Below, piece after piece: positions 55,946 through 64,000 of a DNA stretch of 64,000 bases. This stretch comes from CAVTWJ01 sp964525605 (lineage in GTDB: Bacteria > Oederibacteriota > Muellerivitia > Muellerivitales > Muellerivitaceae). Location of the stretch: positions 1-64,000 of the forward strand of contig CAZGKT010000003.1 of assembly GCA_964525605.1 (NCBI GenBank), in the 5' to 3' direction. The first letter of the stretch is position 1; each line of letters begins with the position of its first letter. The notes beneath the pieces are model-generated. The model saw nothing but the letters and a program-made list of their open reading frames with translations. It made no database searches and had not been told where the DNA came from. Both the position numbers and the translations under genes were made by a program.

Positions 55946-56671
55946 ATGAAAAGTCATATGGGAATTTCTAAAAATCCAACACCAAGACACCAAGACACAA
56001 AGAAGGACTTCGTTTTTGGCGCCGGCAAAGCCAAAAAAACAATTTTTAGAGGCGCCACAAGGAGAATCACCACGCTGTTTCTGGATATCGGGGGCGTTCT
56101 GCTGACCGACGGGTGGGGCCGTGGGTTCCGGGACCGGGCAGCCCAAAGGTTCGGCCTGAATGCCGAAGAACTGGAAAACCGGAATAGCCAGGCCCTTGAC
56201 ACCTTCGAACTGGGCAAGCTCAGCCTGGATGAGTACTTGAGCGGGGTGGTTTTTTTCAAAAAACGTCCGTTCAGCCGGGAACGGTTCCGCCGTTTCATGT
56301 TCGCTCAAACCCAATCCTATCCCGATGCAATCCGGCTGGTTCAAAAAATCAAGGCCCTCTATGAGTTGAAGGTGGTGGTCGTCAGCAACGAATCGCGGGA
56401 ATTGAACGACTACCGGATCAAGAAGTTCAAGCTGGAGGAGTTCGTGGATTTTTTTATCTCATCTTGTTATGTGGGCCTCCGGAAGCCCGACGCGGATATT
56501 TTCAGGCTCGCGCTGGACACCGCCCGGGTCCCGCCCCGGCAGGTGGTGTACCTCGAAAACACGCCTCAATTCGTTCAAGTCGCGCAGGGGTTGGGCATCC
56601 ACGGCGTCCTCCATATCGATCTCGAAACCACCCGGACGAAATTGGCGGCGTTAGGACTGCGCCATGACTGA
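55946..56671 (+). CDS. HAD-family hydrolase with repeat-derived or misassigned N terminus
   Basis: The core (LFLDIGGVLLTDGWG; VVVSNESRELNDYRIKKF; GLRKPDADIFRLAL) is a HAD-IA hydrolase. The catalytic Asp is in LFLDIG, though the usual DxD is DIG. The first about 40 residues come from an intergenic repeat (CCAACACCAAGACACC), so they are unlikely to be native. The strong AAGGAG at 56059 is followed by AATCACC and ACG/CTG, with no ATG, GTG or TTG. The true start may be a rare codon near 56072. It overlaps acetate kinase. Confidence 0.75.
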   Translation: MKSHMGISKNPTPRHQDTKKDFVFGAGKAKKTIFRGATRRITTLFLDIGGVLLTDGWGRGFRDRAAQRFGLNAEELENRNSQALDTFELGKLSLDEYLSGVVFFKKRPFSRERFRRFMFAQTQSYPDAIRLVQKIKALYELKVVVVSNESRELNDYRIKKFKLEEFVDFFISSCYVGLRKPDADIFRLALDTARVPPRQVVYLENTPQFVQVAQGLGIHGVLHIDLETTRTKLAALGLRHD

Positions 56672-57950
56672 AAAGGCACTGATCAAACAGAGAATCCTGA
56701 CCATCAACGGAGGTTCCTCCAGCATCAAGTTCGCGCTCTTTGAAAACAACGACACGCTTTCGCGGGTGCTGGAGGGAGGGATCGACCGCATTGGGATGCC
56801 GAACGCCCTCTTTCAAGTGAAGGGTTCGGCGGCTTTTGAAACCATCCATCGCCCGGTAGAGGCGCCGGACCACCTGGCGGCGGTGGGTCTTTTAATGGAT
56901 TGGATTGAGGGGAACATCGGGCAGGACGCGCTGGCGGCCGTGGGCCATCGGGTGGTGCATGGGGGCCCGGCCTACAGCGAACCGCAGTTCATCACCCATG
57001 AAATGATCCTGGAACTCGGAAAGCTCAAACCCTTTGATCCGGAACATTTACCGGAAGAAATTCTTTTGACCGTGGCTTTCCACCGCCGGTTTCCCCGCCT
57101 GACCCAGGTGGCTTGTTTCGACACGGCCTTCCACCACGATATGCCGCGGGTGGCCCAGATGCTTCCGATCCCCCGGAAATACGAGGCCCAGGGGGTTCGT
57201 CGGTACGGATTTCACGGGCTTTCCTACGCTTATCTTCTCGGGGAATTAGGCCGCCTGGCCGGCCCGGAGGCCGCGAACGGCCGGGTCATCCTGGCGCATC
57301 TGGGAAACGGCGCTAGCCTGACGGCGGTGAAGGACGGCAAATCGCAGGATACCAGCATGGGCTTTACCCCCGCGGCGGGCATTCCGATGAGCACCCGTTC
57401 GGGCGATCTGGACCCCGGGTTGGCATCCTACCTGGCCCGCACCGAGAAAATGAACGACCGGCAATTCAACGAGATGGTCAATTTCAAATCGGGTCTGCTC
57501 GGCATTTCCGAAACCAGTTCCGACATGCGGGACCTGCTGGCGAATGAATCGAAGGATGTGCGTTCGGCGGAAGCCGTGGCGATGTTCTGCTACCAGGCGA
57601 AAAAATGGATCGGAGCCTACTCGGCCGTTTTGGGAGGGCTCGACACGCTGGTGTTTTCAGGCGGCATGGGCGAAAAGGCGCCGGTGGTTCGAGCGAGGAT
57701 TTGCAAAGGGCTGAAATTTCTGGGAGTGGAAATCGACGAAAAACGCAATGGGGCGAACGAAGCGGTGATTTCGCCCGAGGCGGGCCGGGTCGCGGTGCGG
57801 GTGATCCCCACGGACGAGGAGCGGATGATCGCCCGATCCGTTTGCGGGCTTCTTGCGAAGGGGAGGCCGATTGAAAAAGGGAATGGCGGCCGAGCGCCCG
57901 AAAAGCCATCCGCCTTGAAAAAGGTTCCGCAGGGGGTGCGCGCCTCCTAG
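56664..57950 (+). CDS. ackA: Acetate kinase
   Basis: A 428-residue protein: LTINGGSSSIKF (usual NCGSSS here is NGGSSS), GHRVVHGGP, FDTAFHHDMP, GFHGLSYAY, HLGNGASL, SMGFTPAAGIPMSTRSGDLDP and FSGGMGEKAP are the family blocks. It makes ATP and acetate from acetyl phosphate. Overlap with the HAD gene keeps it in the P10 unit. With the phosphoketolase downstream it completes energy recovery. Confidence 0.96.
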   Translation: MTEKALIKQRILTINGGSSSIKFALFENNDTLSRVLEGGIDRIGMPNALFQVKGSAAFETIHRPVEAPDHLAAVGLLMDWIEGNIGQDALAAVGHRVVHGGPAYSEPQFITHEMILELGKLKPFDPEHLPEEILLTVAFHRRFPRLTQVACFDTAFHHDMPRVAQMLPIPRKYEAQGVRRYGFHGLSYAYLLGELGRLAGPEAANGRVILAHLGNGASLTAVKDGKSQDTSMGFTPAAGIPMSTRSGDLDPGLASYLARTEKMNDRQFNEMVNFKSGLLGISETSSDMRDLLANESKDVRSAEAVAMFCYQAKKWIGAYSAVLGGLDTLVFSGGMGEKAPVVRARICKGLKFLGVEIDEKRNGANEAVISPEAGRVAVRVIPTDEERMIARSVCGLLAKGRPIEKGNGGRAPEKPSALKKVPQGVRAS

Positions 57951-58066
57951 GGGGGGCTACCCAAGAAGTTTCCCGGCGCCCTTCTGCACGGGTATTTTTC
58001 TGACGCGGTCAGCCAGGCGATGACCTCGGATAACCACCACGCTTATGAAACGAAAGGACCATTTTC

Positions 58067-58837
58067 ATGTTGAATAAAACCAAGACGATGCAGGGCTACA
58101 AATTGCACAGCCGGGACGGGGTGGTGGGGACGGTCGATGAATTCTATTTCGACGATAACCATTGGACCGTGCGCTACCTGACCGCCGACACCGGCAACTG
58201 GCTGACGGGGCGGAAGGTGCTGATTTCTCCCTATGCGATCACTTCCGTGCATCCGGAAGAACAATACCTCACCATCGATTTGACCAAAAAGCAGATCGAG
58301 GAGAGCCCTTCCCTCGACACCGACAAGCCCGTCTCGCGGCAATTCGAGGAATCCTACTACAACTATTACGGATGGCCCATGTATTGGGGTGGGCCCTTCA
58401 TGTGGGGTTCTTATCCCAACCTGGTGCGGGAACGCGCAGATTGGCGGGAATCCAACGATACCGCCAAATCTTGGGACCCCCATTTGCGAAGTACGGGGGA
58501 CGTGACGAACCACCACATCGAGGCCATCGACGGGCCGATCGGCCACGTGGAGGATTTCATCATCGATGATTCGCACTGGGCGATCCGGTACATCCTCGTC
58601 AACACCCATAATTGGCTTCCGGGAAAGCATGTCCTGATCTCGCCCCGGTGGATAAGCAAGGTGAGTTGGAGTGAATTGAAGGTCTTCGTCGGCCTGACCC
58701 GGGAAGCCATCAAGCAATCGCCCGAATTCACCGCCCATTCCCTCGTGACCCGGGAATACGAGACCGATCTGCACCGCCATTACGACCGGCACGGATATTG
58801 GCTCGATGAACTGGAGGCCGCGAAAAAAGCTATTTGA
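58067..58837 (+). CDS. Double PRC-barrel protein, tandem copy 1
   Basis: A 256-residue protein with two PRC-barrel units: GYKLHSRDGVVGTVDEFYFD (about 10-80) and IEAIDGPIGHVEDFIIDD (about 145-225), joined by an aromatic linker (YYNYYGWPMYWGGPFMWG). PRC barrels bind RNA or membrane-linked partners; this paired type appears in stress-linked envelope proteins. A paralogue follows at 58904. Confidence 0.85.
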   Translation: MLNKTKTMQGYKLHSRDGVVGTVDEFYFDDNHWTVRYLTADTGNWLTGRKVLISPYAITSVHPEEQYLTIDLTKKQIEESPSLDTDKPVSRQFEESYYNYYGWPMYWGGPFMWGSYPNLVRERADWRESNDTAKSWDPHLRSTGDVTNHHIEAIDGPIGHVEDFIIDDSHWAIRYILVNTHNWLPGKHVLISPRWISKVSWSELKVFVGLTREAIKQSPEFTAHSLVTREYETDLHRHYDRHGYWLDELEAAKKAI

Positions 58838-58903
58838 TTCTAAATAAAAGGACATTCCCGGCCCTGTCGTATCCGGCGTTTTGTGAAATGAAAGGAAACA
58901 TTT

Positions 58904-59698
58904 ATGTTAGAAAAGGCAAAGTCGCTGAAAAATTACACCCTACGCAGCATCGACGGCGATATAGGCAAAGTTGAGGAATTTTACTTCGACGACAAGCATT
59001 GGACTATCCGGTACCTGGTCGCTGACCTGGGAGACTGGCTATCGGAGAGGGAAGTGCTGGTTTCTCCCTATTCGCTGGGGGAAGTGAATAGCGAGGAGAG
59101 GTTTATCGCCGTCGACCTCACGAAGAAACAGATCGAGCATAGTCCTTCTCTGGGTAGCCATAAGCCCGTTTCCCGGCAATATGAGGAATCCTATTTCCAG
59201 TATTACGGCTGGCCCACCTATTGGGAGGGTCCCTATTCGTGGGGTATGTATCCCTACATTACGCGAAACCATGAAAAACTGATAAACACCGGCCAACCGA
59301 AGAAACAATGGGATTCCCATCTGCGCAGTTCCCGCGACATGACGGGCCACCATATCCAAGCGAAGGACGGTGTGATCGGCCATGTGGACGATTTCATCGT
59401 GGATGACGAGACCTGGGCCGTCCGCTATCTCGTCGTGGACACGAAGGATTGGTGGCCCGGGAAAAAGGTCCTGATTTCTGCCCGCTGGATCACGAGGGTG
59501 GATTGGATCGAATCGAAGGTCTACCTGGACCTTACCCGCGCGGCGGTCAAGAAATCCCCCGAATATACCGAGACGTCCCTTTTGAGCCGATCTTACGAGG
59601 CCGGACTGCACCAGCACTACGATCGCACAGCTTATTGGGTCGATGAAATGTCCGCTCAGGAAGATTACCTCGCGGCATCCAGTGCCAAAGGCGAATAG
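58904..59698 (+). CDS. Double PRC-barrel protein, tandem copy 2
   Basis: A 264-residue paralogue: NYTLRSIDGDIGKVEEFYFD and HIQAKDGVIGHVDDFIVDD mark the two barrels, with an aromatic linker (YFQYYGWPTYWEGPYSWG). Similarity over the full length to copy 1 shows tandem duplication after an internal duplication, giving four related barrels in a row. It lies between acetate kinase and phosphoketolase. Confidence 0.85.
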   Translation: MLEKAKSLKNYTLRSIDGDIGKVEEFYFDDKHWTIRYLVADLGDWLSEREVLVSPYSLGEVNSEERFIAVDLTKKQIEHSPSLGSHKPVSRQYEESYFQYYGWPTYWEGPYSWGMYPYITRNHEKLINTGQPKKQWDSHLRSSRDMTGHHIQAKDGVIGHVDDFIVDDETWAVRYLVVDTKDWWPGKKVLISARWITRVDWIESKVYLDLTRAAVKKSPEYTETSLLSRSYEAGLHQHYDRTAYWVDEMSAQEDYLAASSAKGE

Positions 59699-59784
59699 AC
59701 GTCTTGACCGAAGGCCGAGGGATTTTCATTACAACGAAAAGGTCGAGCCGTGGTACCCATCAGCCGCATGGAAGGAGTCTTTAG

Positions 59785-62241
59785 ATGAATCTCAAAACCA
59801 AGAATAGGGCTGGGGTGAAAGCGAAATTGAAGAAAAGGGCCAAGGTGAAAAACATCCTGAGGTTGAACCGCCCCATGGACAAGCCCTTGCCGCTGGATCT
59901 ACTGCGTAAAACGAACGCCTACTGGCGCGCGGCCAATTACCTGTCGGTCGGCCAGATTTATCTATCCGACAATCCCTTGTTGAAACAGCCGCTCAAAATG
60001 TCCCATGTGAAGCACCTGGTGGTGGGGCATTGGGGAACGACACCGGGTCAAAATTTCATCTATGTGCATCTGAACCGGATGATCAAAAAGCACGACCTGA
60101 ACATGTTCTACGTCGCCGGTCCCGGCCATGGCGGCCCCGCGATCGTGGGCAATGTTTATCTGGAAGGGACTTGGAGCGAGATTTATCCCAACGTCGGCCG
60201 GGACGAAGCGGGCTTAAAGGAACTATTCAAACAATTCTCGTTTCCAGGCGGGATTTCCAGTCATGTGGCCCCAACCACGCCCGGGTCGATCCACGAGGGG
60301 GGGGAACTGGGCTATTCGCTCAGCCACGCCTTCGGCGCCGCGTTTGACAACCCGGATCTGATCGTCGCCTGTGTCGTCGGGGATGGTGAGGCGGAAACGG
60401 GCCCCCTGGCCACCGCCTGGCATTCCAACAAGTTCCTCAATCCGGTCAAGGACGGGGCCGTGCTGCCGATCCTGCACCTGAACGGCTACAAGATAAGCAA
60501 TCCCACCCTGTTGGCCCGCATCGAACACGAGGAGTTGGAACAATTCCTGACGGGTTGCGGGTGGACGCCCCACTTCGTGGAAGGGGACGATCCGGAAACC
60601 ATGCACCAGCTCATGGCTGGAGCCATGGAGAAGGCCATCGGGGAAATCAGGCAAATTCAAGAAAACGCAAGGGGCAAGAAGGACGACGCCCGGCCCCATT
60701 GGCCCATGATTGTCCTTCGTTCCCCCAAGGGGTGGACAGGGCCGAAAACCGTCGATGGCCTTCCTATAGAAGGCACTTTCCGTTCCCACCAGGTGCCTCT
60801 CCTCGTGGACCCGGATCATCCCGCCCATCTCCCGATGCTGGAAAAATGGATGAAAAGTTACAAGGCAGAGGAATTGTTCGACAAAAACGGGCGTCTTTTG
60901 CCTGAATTGGCCGAACTGGCGCCCGTGGGAGACCGGCGGATGGGCGCCAATCCCCACGCCAATGGCGGCATCCTGCTTCGTGACCTGCGGATGCCCGATT
61001 TTCACGTCCACGCGGTGAAAGTGCCTTCCCCCGGTGCCGTGAAAGGGCAGGACACGCTCGTCCTTGGGAATTTCCTTCGGGACGTGGTGAAGCTGAACCA
61101 GGACCAGGGAAATTTTCGTGTCTTCGGCCCCGATGAGACGGTTTCCAACCTGTTGGGAGCGGTTTTTGAGACGACAAACCGGCAATGGGAGGCCCGTGAG
61201 GAAAAAAACGATGAATTTCTCGCGCCTGTCGGACGGGTGCTGGACTCCATGCTTTCCGAGCACCAGTGCGAGGGCTGGCTGGAGGGTTACCTGCTCACGG
61301 GGCGGCACGGGATTTTCAACAGCTATGAGGCCTTTATCCGCATCGTCGACTCGATGTTCAGCCAGCACGCCAAGTGGCTGAAGGTCACGCTGGAATTGCC
61401 CTGGCGGCGGAAGATCGCCTCACTGAACTATTTGCTCGCTTCCCACGTCTGGCAGCAGGACCACAACGGTTTCACCCACCAGGACCCGGGTTTTCTCGAC
61501 CATGTGGTGAACAAGAAGGCCGATATCGTGCGGGTTTACCTGCCGCCCGACGCCAACTGCCTTTTGTCCGTGATGGACCACTGCCTGCGGAGCCGCCACT
61601 ACGTGAACGTGGTTGTGGCGGGCAAACACGCCCTGCCCCAATGGCTGAACATGGACGAGGCCGTCAAGCATTGCACGGAGGGAATCGGCATTTGGCCCTG
61701 GGCCAGCAACGACCAGGGAGGGGAGCCGGACCTGGTGATGGCTTGCTGTGGGGACACGCCCACGCTGGAGATTTTGGCGGCGGTTTCCATTTTGCGCGAC
61801 CGCCTGCCCCAGATCAAAATTCGCGTGGTCAACGTGGTGGACCTGATGAAACTCCAGCCGCAAACCGAGCATCCGCATGGCTTATGCGAAGCGGATTACG
61901 ATTCGCTTTTCACCAAGGACAAACCCATCATCTTTGGTTTTCATGGCTATCCCTGGCTGGTGCACCGGCTGACCTACCGGCGTAACAACCGCAACCTGCA
62001 CGTTCTGGGCTACAAAGAAGAGGGCACGATCACCACGCCCTTCGACATGAGGGTTCAGAACGACCTGGACCGGTACCACATCGTGATGGACGCCATCGAC
62101 CGCCTGCCGAATACCCTCGATATGGGTGTTTACCTGAAACAGGAACTCAAGAACAAACTCGTCGAACACAAGCAATACATCGACCGAAACGGCGAGGATA
62201 TGCCGGAAATCCGAAACTGGAAATGGCAGAACCGTTCGTGA
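59785..62241 (+). CDS. xfp: Phosphoketolase (Xfp/Xpk)
   Basis: An 818-residue thiamine-diphosphate enzyme: YWRAANYLSVGQIYLSDNPL, VVGHWGTTPGQNFIY, AGPGHGGPAIVGN, GGELGYSLSHAFGA, GDGEAETGPLATAWHSNKFL (TPP site) and a C-terminal IWPWASNDQGGEPDLVMACC. It splits xylulose-5-P (and often fructose-6-P) into acetyl phosphate and a triose or tetrose phosphate. A basic N-terminal extension (about 25 residues) is unusual. AAGGAG precedes the ATG. Acetate kinase upstream uses its product. Confidence 0.96.
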   Translation: MNLKTKNRAGVKAKLKKRAKVKNILRLNRPMDKPLPLDLLRKTNAYWRAANYLSVGQIYLSDNPLLKQPLKMSHVKHLVVGHWGTTPGQNFIYVHLNRMIKKHDLNMFYVAGPGHGGPAIVGNVYLEGTWSEIYPNVGRDEAGLKELFKQFSFPGGISSHVAPTTPGSIHEGGELGYSLSHAFGAAFDNPDLIVACVVGDGEAETGPLATAWHSNKFLNPVKDGAVLPILHLNGYKISNPTLLARIEHEELEQFLTGCGWTPHFVEGDDPETMHQLMAGAMEKAIGEIRQIQENARGKKDDARPHWPMIVLRSPKGWTGPKTVDGLPIEGTFRSHQVPLLVDPDHPAHLPMLEKWMKSYKAEELFDKNGRLLPELAELAPVGDRRMGANPHANGGILLRDLRMPDFHVHAVKVPSPGAVKGQDTLVLGNFLRDVVKLNQDQGNFRVFGPDETVSNLLGAVFETTNRQWEAREEKNDEFLAPVGRVLDSMLSEHQCEGWLEGYLLTGRHGIFNSYEAFIRIVDSMFSQHAKWLKVTLELPWRRKIASLNYLLASHVWQQDHNGFTHQDPGFLDHVVNKKADIVRVYLPPDANCLLSVMDHCLRSRHYVNVVVAGKHALPQWLNMDEAVKHCTEGIGIWPWASNDQGGEPDLVMACCGDTPTLEILAAVSILRDRLPQIKIRVVNVVDLMKLQPQTEHPHGLCEADYDSLFTKDKPIIFGFHGYPWLVHRLTYRRNNRNLHVLGYKEEGTITTPFDMRVQNDLDRYHIVMDAIDRLPNTLDMGVYLKQELKNKLVEHKQYIDRNGEDMPEIRNWKWQNRS

Positions 62242-62268
62242 AAGCGTTCTTAAGGATGGAGGCGTGAA

Positions 62269-63297
62269 GTGAGCACTCAAAAGTTGATGGAAACGGTTCG
62301 GGCCCTGGTTGCGGGCGACAAGGGCCTGTTGGCGATTGATGAAAGCCCCCCCACGTGTAACGAACGGTTCGGCAAGCTGGATATACCCCAAACCGAGGAA
62401 GCCCGGCGCGCCTTCCGGGAAATGATCGTATCCACTCCCGGCCTTGAGGATTGCATCAGCGGGATGATTCTCTACGACGAGACATTGCGGCACAAGAAAT
62501 CGGATGGGACCCCCTTCGTACAGTCCCTGGTGGAGAGGGGCATCCTGCCCGGCATCAAGGTGGACACGGGAACGAAGGATCTGGCGGGCCATCCCCTGGA
62601 AAAAATCACGGAGGGCCTGGATGGCCTGCGGGAGCGCCTGGCGAAATATTCCCAAATGGGCGCCCGTTTCGCGAAGTGGCGCGCCGTCATCAGTGTGGGC
62701 GAGGGGATTCCCAGCATGGGTTGTGTCGAGGCCAATGCCCAGACCCTGGCCCGTTTCGCCGGTCTATCCCAGGAAGCCGGCTTGGTCCCCATCGTCGAGG
62801 CGGAAGTGCTGATGGATGGCGCCCACACCCTTCATCGTTGCCGGGAGGTCACGGAGGAGGTTTTGCGGATGGTCTTTGCCCAGCTGCATGCCCAACGGGT
62901 GGCGGTGGAGTGCATGATCCTGAAACCCAATATGGTGCTTCCGGGATGGGCCTGCCAGCGGCAGGAAACGTTGGAGGAGGTGGCCGACACGACCGTCCGA
63001 TGTTTGCTTAGGTCTGTACCCGCGGCCGTTCCCGGGATCGCATTTCTTTCTGGCGGGCAATCCGCTGAGCTGGCCACCGAGAGGTTGAACGCCATGAACG
63101 CCCGGTTCAAGGGGAAACTGCCTTGGGCCTTGACCTTTTCATTCGCCCGGGCCCTTCAACAGCTCGCGCTGGAACTCTGGGCCGGGGAAGAGATTCACGT
63201 AGCCACCGCGCAAAAGGCCCTGCTTCACCGGGCGCTTTGCAATCAGGCCGCCCGTCGGGGTGAATACACGGCCGCCATGGAAGGGGCCCGGGTATGA
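62269..63297 (+). CDS. Class I fructose-bisphosphate aldolase
   Basis: A 342-residue eukaryote-type class I aldolase from a GTG at 62269 (AAGGATGGAGG upstream): LLAIDESPPTCNERF, PGIKVDTGTKDL, ARFAKWRAVISVG, VPIVEAEVLMDGAH, the Schiff-base Lys in ECMILKPNMVLPG and AFLSGGQSAE. It splits FBP into two trioses. It closes the hexose and triose part of the phosphoketolase route. The stop overlaps a small Pro/Glu-rich gene. Confidence 0.94.
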   Translation: MSTQKLMETVRALVAGDKGLLAIDESPPTCNERFGKLDIPQTEEARRAFREMIVSTPGLEDCISGMILYDETLRHKKSDGTPFVQSLVERGILPGIKVDTGTKDLAGHPLEKITEGLDGLRERLAKYSQMGARFAKWRAVISVGEGIPSMGCVEANAQTLARFAGLSQEAGLVPIVEAEVLMDGAHTLHRCREVTEEVLRMVFAQLHAQRVAVECMILKPNMVLPGWACQRQETLEEVADTTVRCLLRSVPAAVPGIAFLSGGQSAELATERLNAMNARFKGKLPWALTFSFARALQQLALELWAGEEIHVATAQKALLHRALCNQAARRGEYTAAMEGARV

Positions 63298-63455
63298 AGT
63301 CAAGCCGTGAGCCCGAACCCCAACCACCGCCCAAGCTCGAGGACCGGCCGGAGCCGAAGGTCGAGGATAAGCCGGAGCCTCCGCCCGGGGATCCGCCGGA
63401 ATCAAAAGTTGAGGACCCGCCCGAAACCAAACCCGAAGTTCGTAAATTTTATTAA
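63294..63455 (+). CDS. Pro/Glu-rich 53-residue protein
   Basis: A frame starting at an ATG that overlaps the aldolase stop (ATGA). It has repeats of PEPKVED and PPESKVED type, Pro and Glu/Lys-rich and probably disordered. Translation is likely because of the overlap, but no family is known and it could be a chance GC-rich frame. Confidence 0.4.
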   Translation: MKSSREPEPQPPPKLEDRPEPKVEDKPEPPPGDPPESKVEDPPETKPEVRKFY

Positions 63456-63464
63456 GGAGTCACC

Positions 63465-63827
63465 ATGCCCATTCAATTAAAAGAAGAAAAACACGGGAAG
63501 TTGCTCGTTCTTCGCCTCGTCGGGACCTTGATCAAGGCGGATTATGAAATCTTCACCCCGGAGTTTGAGAGGCTCGTCCGGCGGGAGGGCCGGTTGCGCG
63601 TATTGATCGATATGACCGGATATCAAGGTTTGGGCGCTGGCGCGTGGTGGGATGAGATCAAGTTCGATTTCAAACACTTCTCCGACATCGAAAGGCTAGC
63701 TGTGGTTGGGGATAAAAAGTGGCAGCACACCCTGGCGACATTCTCCCAACCTCTTACACAGGCTGAAGTCCGGTATTTCGATGTTTCCGACATAACTGAG
63801 GCGCGCAAATGGTTGACCGAACCGTAA
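63465..63827 (+). CDS. SpoIIAA-like (STAS/SEC14-type) protein
   Basis: A 120-residue protein: LLVLRLVGTLIKADYEIFTP, LRVLIDMTGYQGLGAGAWWD and ERLAVVGDKKWQHTLATFSQ fit the SpoIIAA-like family (STAS fold, PF11964). AAGGAG precedes the ATG. No phospho-Ser like that in true SpoIIAA is clear. Last gene of the window; function unknown. Confidence 0.85.
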   Translation: MPIQLKEEKHGKLLVLRLVGTLIKADYEIFTPEFERLVRREGRLRVLIDMTGYQGLGAGAWWDEIKFDFKHFSDIERLAVVGDKKWQHTLATFSQPLTQAEVRYFDVSDITEARKWLTEP

Positions 63828-64000
63828 CAGCTTCTGCGCCGATAAATCGGGCGTTGAAAATAAAGCGATACCTATGGTTGGTGGGCGTGATGACGGTTGC
63901 GACATGAAGGAATGTTGATGATGAATCAAACGGTCGGATGGGGCAGAAGATGGTTAAGTCAATGGACTGGATGGCATTGTAAAGGGACGGACGGATGGTG
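63828..64000. other. End of window, nothing supportable
   Basis: 173 bases after the last gene. No promoter motif, repeat or start with a ribosome site that I can support. Confidence 0.4.

Noticed and set aside
60223..61368. Minus-strand open frame of 381 codons
   Set aside because: Antisense to phosphoketolase; low-complexity product.

Overview
The window looks like a piece of an assembled genome from an uncultured, Gram-negative-type bacterium. It holds a 100-base N gap, many signal peptides, several outer-membrane beta-barrels and a PorV/OmpA-type protein. A Thr/Pro-rich secreted protein carries a C-terminal domain like the sorting or FlgD-type domains of the FCB and neighbouring candidate phyla. 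The phylum cannot be fixed from the sequence; FCB/FCPU426-like is a weak guess. Nearly every gene is a stress, storage or signalling gene rather than core housekeeping.

Layout. 1-76 is tRNA-Thr. 254-5436 holds small secreted and membrane proteins, a DedA protein and envelope proteins. 5873-7501 encodes a XylR/DmpR-type sigma-54 activator. 7561-16891 (minus strand) holds a secreted hydrolase, a five-gene operon (Crp/Fnr regulator, STAS protein, pirin-like bicupin, GGDEF-HEAT and HD-GYP regulators) and a PAS hybrid kinase with its receiver. 17319-21726 runs GlsB, barrels, superoxide dismutase, tandem zinc ribbons, Dps, a pterin dehydratase and a DUF2934 protein cut by the gap. 22116-25107 has an NHL-repeat protein, GlsB and a DUF4403 lipoprotein. 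25555-39943 has an ice-binding-like protein, PorV-OmpA, an FAD reductase, a second pterin dehydratase, transaldolase, phosphoglucomutase, GlgP, GlgX and MalQ. 40223-47760 has a radical SAM enzyme, a flippase-like protein, an HxlR/SDR pair, SRPBCC proteins and a receiver. 48167-50661 is a second copy of the activator and of the pirin gene, the latter frameshifted in a G10 tract. 51020-63827 has coiled-coil stress proteins, an old-yellow-enzyme relative, a slipin plus site-2 protease, acetate kinase, PRC-barrel proteins, phosphoketolase, aldolase and a SpoIIAA-like protein.

The main discovery is regulatory. Twelve sites fit the sigma-54 pattern GG-N10-GC, and every one has TTGC at -12. They lie upstream of genes or operons across the window. 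Ten nearby upstream elements, two of them shared by divergent promoters, consist of two ATC-type half elements 20-23 bp apart, often about 80-110 bp before the predicted start. The window also encodes two paralogous sigma-54 activators. I infer a sigma-54 stress/dormancy regulon that links c-di-GMP turnover, oxidative-stress proteins, envelope remodelling and a glycogen-to-acetate route (GlgP/GlgX/MalQ, Pgm, transaldolase, aldolase, phosphoketolase, AckA). The promoter and element sequences are seen directly; their function and the choice of activator are inference.
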